Source of the DNA: Thamnocephalis sphaerospora
Taxonomy: Eukaryota; Zoopagomycota; Zoopagomycetes; Zoopagales; Sigmoideomycetaceae
DNA length: 36,407 nucleotides
Assembly (NCBI GenBank): GCA_003614735.1
Contig: KZ992517.1
Span: 1 to 36,407 of the forward strand
Reading direction: 5' to 3'
A program made the translations under genes and the position numbers. The notes beneath the pieces are model-generated. The model did no database searches. It was not told the DNA's origin and saw only the letters and a program-made list of their open reading frames with translations. The stretch's first letter is position 1. Each line of letters begins with the position of its first letter. This document shows, piece after piece, positions 25,189 through 33,636 of this stretch.

Positions 25189-25804
25189 GGTGTAGGCGTG
25201 GCAAGCGACAGAACAAGTTGTGGGCGTGTAGGTGCGCCGCAACGGCTGAACTTGGCAGGCCGACGGGTACGGTGCTGAACTTGGAAGCGATCGCGTGGCT
25301 ACCCGACGTCGACAAAAGAGCAGGACGCCGCGTGATGGCCACACGCAGTGCGTGGATCCTTTCAGGTACCAGAGAAAGTATCGTCGCACAGTCAGGAGAG
25401 GCAGCAGTGTTGCCGTTAGAAAGGTGGCGTTTCAGCACGGTTGGGCGAGCGCAGAGGCAGATGCGCAGCAGTGCGCCAGACGAGCAGGCGAAACGACGGT
25501 CAAAAAAGGCGGAGTGCCTGCTGTAGGGAGAGAACAAGGAGCAGGCCTCTGGGCAGATTATGCCACAAAGAACCACGCCGTGACTGACTAGAGTCGCCTC
25601 AGGCCGAGGCTCTTTCACGTGATCAGCTTAGCAGGCGGCAGATCATCAGCCGACTCTGGCATGACGTGGGGGATCTGTCCCCCAACGAGCGCGCCTACAT
25701 AAGCCGCGTCCGCCACGCTCTCCGCCTGCCTCGACGCCATCACCACTTGTTCTTATTGCCACCGCCTCTCTTGTCGCTACCACTTTCTTACCATCACCGC
25801 TAAC
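25189..25804. promoter_or_regulatory. Divergent promoter region of AP180 and ACBP
   Basis: This 616-bp gap separates two divergent start codons. Open frames here are shadows without domain content. On the ACBP side it holds a CRE-like TGACGTGG (25662-25669) overlapping a perfect inverted repeat TGGGGGA-TCTG-TCCCCCA (25667-25684). A TATA-like TACATAA follows at 25696-25702, about 100 bp before the ACBP ATG. No equivalent motif was obvious on the AP180 side. Confidence 0.5.
25667..25684. promoter_or_regulatory. Perfect 7-bp inverted repeat, possible operator upstream of ACBP
   Basis: TGGGGGA at 25667-25673 and TCCCCCA at 25678-25684 form a perfect dyad around TCTG. It lies 12 bp before a TATA-like element. 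The symmetry and position suggest a dimeric or zinc-finger transcription factor site. That is inference only. Confidence 0.4.
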
Positions 25805-26259
25805 ATGTCTGACACCGGCAACGTGAGTGACGGCTGTGGTACCACATGTGTGTAGCATGTGCTAACTAGTGTGTCGGTCTCTAGGCTGCTTTCGAGAAGG
25901 CCGCCCAGGATGCGCGTACTCTGCCCAAGAGCACGAGCAACGCCGATCTGCTGGAGATATACGCGCTCTACAAGCAGGGCACCGTCGGTGACAACACCAC
26001 CGGTACGTTGTTGGCGATAATTAGCGCTGGCAATGCTGCCGCCACTAACTCAGATGACGACGCTTAGACCGGCCCGGCCTTTTCGACCCTACTGGCCGTG
26101 CCAAGTGGGACGCCTGGACCGCGAAGAAGGGTATGTACCGTGTATGTGCAGGCTGTTGTGTCTACCTGCTGACCTTTTCTGTGCGTCCTTGCAGGTCTTT
26201 CCAAGGAGGATGCTCAGGCGCAGTACATTGCCTTTGTCAACCAGAAGCTGGGCGCCTAA
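25805..26259 (+). CDS. ACB1: Acyl-CoA-binding protein
   Basis: Small cytosolic carrier that binds medium- and long-chain acyl-CoA esters and buffers them for lipid synthesis and trafficking. Exons are 25805-25822, 25885-26002, 26068-26130 and 26195-26259, giving 87 aa, the usual family length. The start is MSDTGN. The fold signature is complete: AAFEKAAQDARTLP in helix 1, LLEIYALYKQGTVGDN in helix 2 with the ligand-contacting Tyr and Lys residues, FDPTGRAKWDAWTAKKGLS across helix 3, and YIAFVNQKLGA at the C-terminus. The first coding exon is only 18 nt. The strong promoter-like region upstream and the compact size fit a highly expressed housekeeping gene. It is convergent with PRP6, with 116 bp between stop codons. 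Confidence 0.97.
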
Positions 26260-26284
26260 TTGTCCCCATGCATTTGATTAAAGA

Positions 26285-26300
26285 CCGCTATTCATAGCGG
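26285..26300. terminator. Short perfect hairpin between convergent ACBP and PRP6 stops
   Basis: CCGCTAT (26285-26291) and ATAGCGG (26294-26300) are a perfect 7-bp inverted repeat separated by TC. It sits centrally in the 116-bp gap between two convergent genes, so it would form the same structure in both 3' UTRs. A role in 3'-end formation is speculative. Confidence 0.35.
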
Positions 26301-26375
26301 AGCATGATGCACTTAATGCGCAGTGCTGTATTGAGAATGTTTGATTGATGTGCGCGTGCACCGTGTGGCGCTGAT

Positions 26376-29300
26376 TTACTTGAGTTCCGAGGCAACCAGC
26401 GGCAAAAGCTCTTCGACACGCTTGCCTACGTTGCGCATCGACTTGCTGACGACTGGCCAGTGGTCGCCGTGCCGTGGTTCGGCTGCTATGCAGCGGTTCA
26501 GGACATCCTGACGCTGTTCCTAAATGGCAGCAAGGCACGATGGCGTCAGCGGTGGTCACGGTTAGGCAAATGCGCTGGATCCTGCTGCGCTTACCTCGGT
26601 GCCGTGTTGGCACTCAAACTTGAACCACCACGCCCATGCATCGCCATTGTCCGAGTCGAGCTTGCATGCGCGGCCAAACCAGGTGCGCGCCTTGTCCACC
26701 TTGCGCTCGAACCAAAAGAGACGCGCCACTGCGACAATCACGGCCGGATCGTTGTCGCACTTTTTGAGCGCGTCCACCGACTTTGACTTGCGCATCGGCC
26801 GTGCCTCCATGAAGATGGCGTCCGACCACAGCGCACCGGCCGTGGGGCATTCTTGCAGCGCTGTGCTCGCCAAACATGACACTGTATCAGCATGCATTGC
26901 GCCATCATCATCCAATATGCGCCGCCTCACCCTTGGCCATTAATGTTTTGGCTGCATTGCTATTTCCGGCTCGCATTTCCACGGCGATTGACTCGCGCCA
27001 CAGCTGCGCATTCTTGGCATTGCGCAGACGTGCGCGCTCCAGCACAGCACGTGCGCGAATGGTCAAGCCAGCCTTCTCTTCCAGTCGTGCAGCCAGGATC
27101 CACAGCGGTGCTGAGCGTGGGCACTGTCGGCTGCCTTCGTTGTAGGCCTCGCGTGCACGCGTCATATCCTCCAGCTCTTCTAACGTCTGCCCGCGAATCA
27201 TCCAAAGCTTGTCGAACGTGGGGAACCGCCGGATGGCCTCGTCTAGCAGCTGCAGTGCGCGGTCGTTGCGGCCATGCTGTCGCTCAAGCACAGCAGACTT
27301 CATCCATACCTGTACGTCACGCAGGGCAGAGGGAGCAGTGAGTCGCCTCCTTTGTAGACCCAGTGCACCGAAAGCACCACATCCGCCTGCATGCAAACAC
27401 ATACCCGCTGCGTATCGGCTTGCTCGCGTGCCTTTTCCAGCAAGACCTGAGCGCGCTCAAATTCGCCATTCTCATTCTCGAGCTTGACGGCTGCCAGCCA
27501 GATCTGTTCGCTATTTGTGTTGGCCTGGAAAGCTTCCGATAGCACACCGCGTGCGCCATCCACGTCGCCCTACAATATCACTGGTAATTAGCTGCCAGCG
27601 TCCAAGACACCTTGAGCTAACCAGCATATGCGCAGCTCACCGAAACCCATTTCTCCTTGGCAAGCATAAGCCAGAGAATCTCGGCCTGTGGGCAGTACTT
27701 GACTGCACGACGAAGCAGCTCTTCCAAAGACTCGCTGCGCATGTCCGCCGCCGCTGGTAAGCGCCTGTTCATGAAATGCGCACGATCAACCATACTCACC
27801 TAGTTCCGTGCTCTTTCTCCAGAAAGGCCGCACGTCTCCACAGCGACTTTTTGGCAGGAAACACAGAGAGCGCGTGGGCGTAGATGGCGCGCGCTGTCTG
27901 CACGCAGCCACGCGCCAGACAACTTTCTGCGTCCTCCACCCAGGTCGACTTGCGATCTTCTTCGTCCACATCGAGGCCAATGGTCGCCTTCACGATCGCC
28001 TGGCAGGTGCCGATACTACCCTGTTTCTCGCAGGTCTCAGCCTCCTTGAGCCACTGTTCGCGGCCTAGAACGGCACCGCGCTGCGACAGCATGTTTACAG
28101 CGCTGGCAACAATACCGTCCACCATCGCTGCGTTGCCATTCTGTTCCACAAGACGTGCAGCGGCAATCCAAATCTCATGGCTCGTCGGCACAGCTGCACG
28201 TGCGCGGTTTAGCACCTTGCGTGCATTTTCATACGACTCTAACCGTGCTAATGCCAGCCAGAGCTCCACAGAAAGGGGGACCAGCTCCACTGCGCGCGAC
28301 AGCAAGATGCGAGCATCGTCGGGGTTCTCTTCCTCGGAAACGGCTGCTTTCCACAGCTTCACCGAGTTTGGTATAAGCTCCAGAGCTGCAAAGTAGGGCC
28401 GGCGCATCGTGAGATACTGCTCTACTACACGCAACTCTTTGGCACTTGCCTCGCCGCAACACGCGTTTCCGAGCCGCTGGATCTGTTTCGAGACTGAGCG
28501 CCTGCAGCCAAATCTTGACAGACTGCGGAATTTGGCGTACTGCGTTGGCGAGAATAATCTTGGCATTGTCCGTGGTCTGCAAGTGCCAAAAAGCAAGTGT
28601 CAGTGTCGGCGCTTGCGCATCGGACGTGTCTAGCCAACCTGGCACTAACATTGAGTCGTGCTGCTTCCAGCCAGACATCTTCGCTCTTGGGACACTCTTC
28701 ACATCCCTTTGCCATCACCGCACGCGCCTGCGCCAGCTTGCCCGCCACTTCCTCCAGACGTGCAGCAGCAATCCAACCTGAGCACAGATCGTTAGTCTCC
28801 TGCAATACAGTGGCATCATCTTGATGCTTACCAGGCGCATGCTTTGGGTTGGTAGTGGTGACCGACTTTAGCAGTAGACGTGCTTTCTTGATGTCACTAT
28901 GGTTCAGTCCCGCAGGCGCAACGTAAGCATGCACGTCGGTGCCAGACCCTGCCCTGGACCTTACCCAATCTCCGCATCACTCTTGATGACGACGCTGTTA
29001 AGATCGGTCAGATATCCCTTTGGATCGATCACAGTTTGGCCCGTGACCGAGTCGGATACCTAGACGCCAGCCATGCATGCGTCAGCTTCTGTCCGGCAGA
29101 CCATGCCCAACTGCGCCAAACCGTACTTGATCCAACTTCATGCCAAGCATTTTATCGCGCGCCTGACCAATCTCGATAAAGTTGGTGGTCATGCCAGATG
29201 TATTGCCTGCCGGTGTAGCAAGGCCACCGTGTTTCTACACATGCCCAGAGCATATTAACCGTGCATCAGTGACGAATAAAATGCACAGTGCTACCCAATT

Positions 29301-30067
29301 CCACTCACCTGTTCGCGCTCGTCCAGCATCGTGGCCATCTGGCTGCTTTCCTTGGCACGCAGCAGCACCGAGTCGGGAACTGGAACAAAACGCTCGCCCA
29401 TACGACTGCTGCGCATGCGTCGGTTCTTGCCGACCAGGTCGCCCACTTCAGGCAGCGTCGCCCACTCTTCGTCGGTCACGTCAGCCAGACCGCGCTTCAA
29501 ATCGGCAAACTGCTGCTGGATTTTGGGCCGTTCCTTGTGGTAGCGACTCAGCTCCTCCTGCTCGCGTGCTTCACGACGCGCTCGGCGCCGCTCGTCCATC
29601 GCCTTGTCCACCTCCTCGTAGATGCGGTCTGCTTCTTCGTCGTCCTCCTCGTACGGCACCGAGCTGAACAGGCCCACCTCATTATCCGGGTCCTGGTACT
29701 GTGCCTCATCGTTATCGCCGTCCGCCTGCTGCTTCTGCAGCTGGGCCGCGGCCAGCGCAGCCTGCGCTGCAGCATCTCTATCACCGTCCAGACCCGTTAG
29801 CCTGCCTCATAGTACCGTGCCATGCGTGCCTCTCTGCCCTACACCTACCCAGGCCCTTCACGCGCCGGACCAATATCCGATCGCGTCGTGAATCCCGTAG
29901 CACTGCCGAGCAGACAAAAGGCGGTCGTCAGCCAGCGCGATGCACACGTAGCAGGACAGCCTACGACACGCCACTTGGCCCGAGACCTACCCACGTCCCA
30001 GGCCGGCCACATAATTGGCCGGCGCCGGCTTGTCCATAAAGTCCTTGGTCACGCTGTACATCGCCAT
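26376..30067 (-). CDS. PRP6: Pre-mRNA splicing factor Prp6 (U4/U6.U5 tri-snRNP, HAT/TPR repeats)
   Basis: Structural protein of the U4/U6.U5 tri-snRNP that bridges U5 and U4/U6 in the nucleus. Thirteen exons: 30067-29991, 29801-29309, 29234-29127, 29059-28965, 28896-28832, 28777-28650, 28576-28450, 28385-27800, 27764-27641, 27569-27405, 27309-26931, 26860-26595 and 26519-26376, giving 918 aa, the usual family size. The N-terminal Prp1 domain shows [46 protein letters not shown] and MLGMKLDQ. Tandem HAT repeats fill the rest, for example [40 protein letters not shown] and [20 protein letters not shown]. It ends [15 protein letters not shown] and a short basic tail. The intron 28386-28449 is GC-AG and 27765-27799 is 35 nt. 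It is head to head with Prp38B. Confidence 0.97.
27765..27799 (-). other. 35-nt intron in PRP6
   Basis: The donor GTGAGT (27794-27799) and the AACAG acceptor (27765-27769) bound a 35-nt intron. It must be removed because read-through meets a TGA immediately after the donor. Splicing gives [13 protein letters not shown] and keeps the HAT-repeat frame through both neighbouring exons. Confidence 0.75.
28386..28449 (-). other. GC-AG intron in PRP6
   Basis: The donor is GCAAGT and the acceptor is TTTGCAG, with length 64 nt. Joining here gives [18 protein letters not shown], a continuous HAT repeat. No GT donor nearby gives this frame. GCAAGT is the consensus of known GC-AG introns. Confidence 0.85.
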
Positions 30068-30221
30068 GATTGCAGCAGACAAAAGTGGTCGCAGCGAAAA
30101 AGATGCGGTCTGCGATGGATGGCAAGCCACAACAATTGTCACACTGCGCCGCCATCTCTTTCTCGCTTGTCCACGCCCAGCGCATTCTTATCTTGGCCCG
30201 ATTCCGCCGTCTACCGTCACC
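30068..30221. promoter_or_regulatory. Bidirectional promoter region, PRP6 and PRP38B
   Basis: Only 154 bp separate the divergent ATG codons of two spliceosomal proteins. The interval contains an ACAATTGTCA element near 30130 and a CTTATCTTGG (GATA-like on the minus strand) near 30187. There is no clear TATA box. Shared regulation is inferred from spacing. Confidence 0.55.
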
Positions 30222-31541
30222 ATGAGCAGCTCGTCCAACACGTTTGAGACGTGGGGCAACCCCACCAACATGAATCTAAACGAGCTTGTCTATGTCAACA
30301 TTCAGTCGTCGCCCTACTTCAAGGCGCTCTAGTGGGTGTAGGACGCGCTAAACATGTTGACGCGGTCGCTTACTGTATGCGCCTGTCGATGCGCCACCCA
30401 GCGAGAAAAAGACTTATCACGAGGTGGTGGACGAGATCTACAACAACGGTAGGTGCGATAGGGTGGAGGCAGCGTACAGCCACGCATGCTAACGCGAATG
30501 CGGGTGGCGTGCTTGGTGCACAGTGGATACTCTAGGTGCGTGGCGCCGTGGCGCTTGATATGCTAGCCACTGTCTGGGAGCCCGCAGAGTGAGAACACGC
30601 GGAGGACAGCCGTGCGCGCGATAACGGCAGCTGTGCTGTGCATCACCTTGCTGATCGTCACTCTCTGCGCCAGCAGAGCCGTTTATGAAGGGCACTACAG
30701 CCAGCTCGGCCTTTTGTCTACTCTACAAGCTATGGACCCTTAAGCTGACGGTGCGCCAGCTGACAGGGATGCTGAACCACACCGACTCTCCGTAAGTGCT
30801 GCTACCACGAGCATGCTGGTACATGTACTGATCTGTAACGGTGACATCCAGACATATCCGTGCCCTTGGCATGCTCTACATTCGGTATATATGCAAGCCG
30901 GCCAACATGTGGGACTGGCTCGTCGACTATCTTGAAGACGAGGAAGAGGTGCAGGTGCGCGGAGGTCGAGACCCGATGAGCATGTAGGTTGACAGCCCAG
31001 GGAGCTAGTTGATGACCCGCCTACTAATGCGCATTCATTCAGGACCATTGGCCAGCTGTGTCGTGCGCTGCTTACCCAGCAAAAGTGGTGCAACACCATG
31101 CTCCCACGGATTCCCGTGCCAATCGCACGCGACATTAACGAAAAGCTTAGCGCCTACATGGCGGAGCATGGCTTGACCGCTGACCAGCCTGCACCCGCGA
31201 CCACGGCAACTGAGCAGCGTCATGCCGCCAACCGTGATGGGCGCTGGCGGGAACGCAGTCCACGTCGGGGCGGTCGAGATCGCTCACGCAGCACAGACCG
31301 CTACCGACGCCGCGGCTACCGTTCCGACTCTCGCGATCGGTACAGCCGTGATCGTCGCAACAGCAGCCGTGATCGGCATGCACGCTATGGCCGTGATGAC
31401 GGAGATGACCGCAGTCACCGCGGTCGCCGCGATGATCGTGACCGGCGGGATGACTATTATCGCCGCGATGACCGGCGTGACTATGATCGCAGACGGCGGC
31501 CTGCTTCTCGCAGTCGCAGTCGCAGTCAAGAACGTCGCTAG
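30222..31541 (+). CDS. PRPF38B: PRP38-family splicing factor (PRPF38B type) with Arg/Ser/Asp-rich tail
   Basis: Nuclear pre-mRNA splicing factor of the Prp38 family, associated with the spliceosome before or during activation. Exons are 30222-30331, 30402-30448, 30524-30535, 30677-30791, 30852-30983 and 31043-31541, giving 304 aa. The Prp38 domain (about residues 12-182) reads MNLNELVYVNIQSSPYFKAL, KKTYHEVVDEIYNNVDTLEP, SSAFCLLYKLWTLKLTVRQL, LNHTDSPHIRALGMLYIRY, DYLEDEEEVQVRGGRDP and LPRIPVPIARDI, as in PRPF38B rather than PRPF38A. Residues 183-304 are a basic RS/RD/RR-rich tail. The third exon is a 12-nt microexon. The 30536-30676 intron could hide an alternative exon, but the direct join restores EPFMKGTTASSAF. 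Its start is divergent from PRP6. Confidence 0.95.
30524..30535 (+). other. 12-nt microexon of PRPF38B
   Basis: The four-codon exon (TGGATACTCTAG) is flanked by a CACAG acceptor and a GTGCGT donor. It supplies V-D-T-L, which joins NN and EPF to recreate the conserved block between EIY and the EP motif. Without it the frame is kept but the conserved V--(V/L)EP spacing is lost. Confidence 0.75.
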
Positions 31542-31774
31542 GGACCTGCTTGTGTTGCATTAAACCGTCCTTTGTGCAATCGAACATTCTAGCATACAAG
31601 CACGCGTGCTCATCCCAATGCCTGCTGGCTCGTGGTATGAAGCGGCATGATGTGTGACTGAGCGGCATGTGAAGGCAAACTTTGTTTTCCATAACGTTGG
31701 CGCTTCATTTAACATCAGATGGACCGCCACCGACACATGGTGCACCTTAACCCCACTCATACGCCGCTTACAAA

Positions 31775-32974
31775 ATGCCTTCGACCGTCATCATTGACAC
31801 TGACCCTGGCGTGGACGACGCCTTTGCCATTCTCTATGCGCTGGCCAGTCCGGAACTGCGCGTATGTGCTTTCACGCTGGTCCACGGCAACTCACCGCTC
31901 CAGTGCTCTACGCGCAATTTGGCGACGCTTCTAGACGCACTGCACCGTCAGCACCAGTCTGAAGGGTTTGACAGCACCAACTGGGAACGCCCCGTGGTGG
32001 CCATTGGTGCCAACGAGCCTCTCAACGTGGTCCGCGAAGGTGCCGAATTTTTCCACGGTCCTGATGGCTTTGGTGGTGTGCATGCTTCACATGCTGCGTG
32101 GACACGCGACATCACTCGGCCTGCGGGCGTCGAAGCGGCTGGGCCTGAAGCCAGCGAGGTGGGAGAGCATCCGCTCTACACTGTAAGCGCACGCGATGGT
32201 GCCGACGAAATCCTTCATCAGCTGCGCAAGGAGCCCGCCAACACGGTGACCATCCTGGCCATTGGTCCGGTGACCAATCTGGCGCTGGCCATTGAGCGTG
32301 ATGCGCGTACGTTTGCACGAGCACGCCGCGTCATCAGCATGGGCGGTGCTGTACGTATTCCAGGTAACGTGACCCCCACCTCCGAGTTCAACTTTTGGGG
32401 TGATCCGTTGGCCGCGCAGCTGGTCCTTGAACGCACGCTGGCCAAGGATCCCGAAGAACGCGTCGAAGTGGTTCTTGTGCCGCTGGATCCGCTAGAGACG
32501 CTGCGCTTCCCGCGCAAAATGATCGACTTTGGCGCGTCCGAAAGTAGCATCCCTATTGCCCAGTTCTTCTCGGTCATCGCGCGCCACACGTTTGATCTGG
32601 TGCATCGCTTCACAGGCAGCGCCTTTATGCCGCTCATCGATGTGGCCGTCACCCAGATGGCCATCGATCTGGTGCGTGCCAACGACAAGCTGGAAAACTG
32701 CAAGGAGCTTGGCTGGGAGATTGTTGCTGAAGACATTCGTGTAGAGTCGCAGGGCAGCTGGACCCGCGGTATGACCATTGTTGACCGACGGGCTGAGCTC
32801 AAGGGTGCTGCCAAGGCAACGGCCGAGCATATCAAGGTGGAAAAGTATCCGGATCCGCAGTGGACAGAAAAGACGGGTGCCACACATGTGCATGTTTGCT
32901 ACAAGATGGATGGCGATCGTTGTGTACGCGAGTCGATTGAGCGTGTCTACAAGGTGTCGGTGGACGGTCTTTAA
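31775..32974 (+). CDS. Inosine/uridine-preferring nucleoside hydrolase family protein
   Basis: Ca2+-dependent N-ribohydrolase fold that cleaves nucleosides to base and ribose for purine/pyrimidine salvage, normally cytosolic. It is intronless, 399 aa, somewhat longer than the usual 310-350. The metal and catalytic motif DTDPGVDDA is at residues 8-16 (D10, D14, D15). The substrate loops IGPVTNLALA and GNVTPTSEFNFWGDP (E204, N206) are intact. The C-terminal motif that is normally HD reads LID (I288, D289), so the Ca2+ Asp is kept while the general-acid His is not. An extra segment after GGVHASHAAWT adds length. The ATG follows CTTACAAA and begins the first beta strand directly. It is convergent with the CoA-binding gene. 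Confidence 0.93.
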   Translation: MPSTVIIDTDPGVDDAFAILYALASPELRVCAFTLVHGNSPLQCSTRNLATLLDALHRQHQSEGFDSTNWERPVVAIGANEPLNVVREGAEFFHGPDGFGGVHASHAAWTRDITRPAGVEAAGPEASEVGEHPLYTVSARDGADEILHQLRKEPANTVTILAIGPVTNLALAIERDARTFARARRVISMGGAVRIPGNVTPTSEFNFWGDPLAAQLVLERTLAKDPEERVEVVLVPLDPLETLRFPRKMIDFGASESSIPIAQFFSVIARHTFDLVHRFTGSAFMPLIDVAVTQMAIDLVRANDKLENCKELGWEIVAEDIRVESQGSWTRGMTIVDRRAELKGAAKATAEHIKVEKYPDPQWTEKTGATHVHVCYKMDGDRCVRESIERVYKVSVDGL

Positions 32975-33067
32975 TGCTACACGCGCCCATGTGTTTAACG
33001 ACTTTGCAGTAAACCAATAATCATCTCAATTAGAGCGTATACATGTGTGCGTGTATCTGGTCCTTTG

Positions 33068-33594
33068 CTAAAGTCGCGCCTGTTCACCTTGTACCAGGAT
33101 ACAGGGACCACCGTAGATGAGCTGCAAGCCCTGCTCCTCCGCGTATTGCACACACTCGGCATTCTCTGCGCCCGGCTGCAGCCAGACATAGGGCACGCCC
33201 AGTGCTTTGGCCTGCTGTAGCACCGTCAGCGTCACGCTGGGCGGCGTAATGACCGACACGGCGGTGTGCGTTGGGTCCGAGAGTCCTTCGAGACTGGTCA
33301 CGCAGGGCAGTCCCTCAATTTCCGTTTCGCGCTAGACGTTGAATGGCGGTAAGCGACCTAATTGCTGTCTGCCTGTCTGCTTGTGCCGTGCTACTTACTG
33401 GATGCACGGGCGTTACCGGCAGATTATGGTCCTGGTACCTAGGCACTCGTGCTAGATTGGCATTCCATTGCGCCAGTCGCTCGGACTGCCACTTACCAGC
33501 GTAGCACACGGTTGCCAAACTTTTGGCGTGCAGAGCTAGCGCCCACCACGGCAAAGCGCGGCTGGTGCATGAAGGCGCGAATGGGCTGGGTCAT
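33068..33594 (-). CDS. CoA-binding domain protein (YccU-like Rossmann fold)
   Basis: Small cytosolic Rossmann-fold protein of the CoA_binding_2 family; a precise biological role is not established for the family. Exons are 33594-33497, 33438-33399 and 33331-33068, giving 133 aa, close to the usual 135-140. The nucleotide-binding turn is FAVVGASSARQKFGNRVLRW, followed by LPVTPVHP, AVSVITPPSV, VPYVWLQPGAENAE and the C-terminal GGPCILV. Introns are about 60 nt with GTAAGT donors and TAG acceptors. The start lies 42 bp downstream of the stop codon of the ankyrin gene on the same strand, so its promoter must lie inside that gene or the two are cotranscribed. Confidence 0.93.
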
Positions 33595-33636
33595 GGTGTA
33601 GGGGCAATGGAGACGGAAAAGAGTAGCGTCGTTTGG

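Noticed and set aside
25055-25618. 187-aa minus-strand frame upstream of the AP180 start
   Set aside because: It runs in a different frame from the ANTH-coding first exon and has no ANTH features; the true first exon lies at 25188-25059 in another frame.
27884-28396. 170-aa plus-strand open frame across PRP6
   Set aside because: It is antisense to the longest PRP6 exon, whose HAT repeats are certain. The antisense product is Ser/Ala/Arg-rich without domain features.
31147-31692. 181-aa minus-strand frame with His/Asp/Cys-rich sequence, and a 113-aa plus frame at 31222
   Set aside because: Both are alternate readings of the Arg/Ser/Asp repeat tail of PRPF38B; the apparent patterns are by-products of that repetitive codon run.
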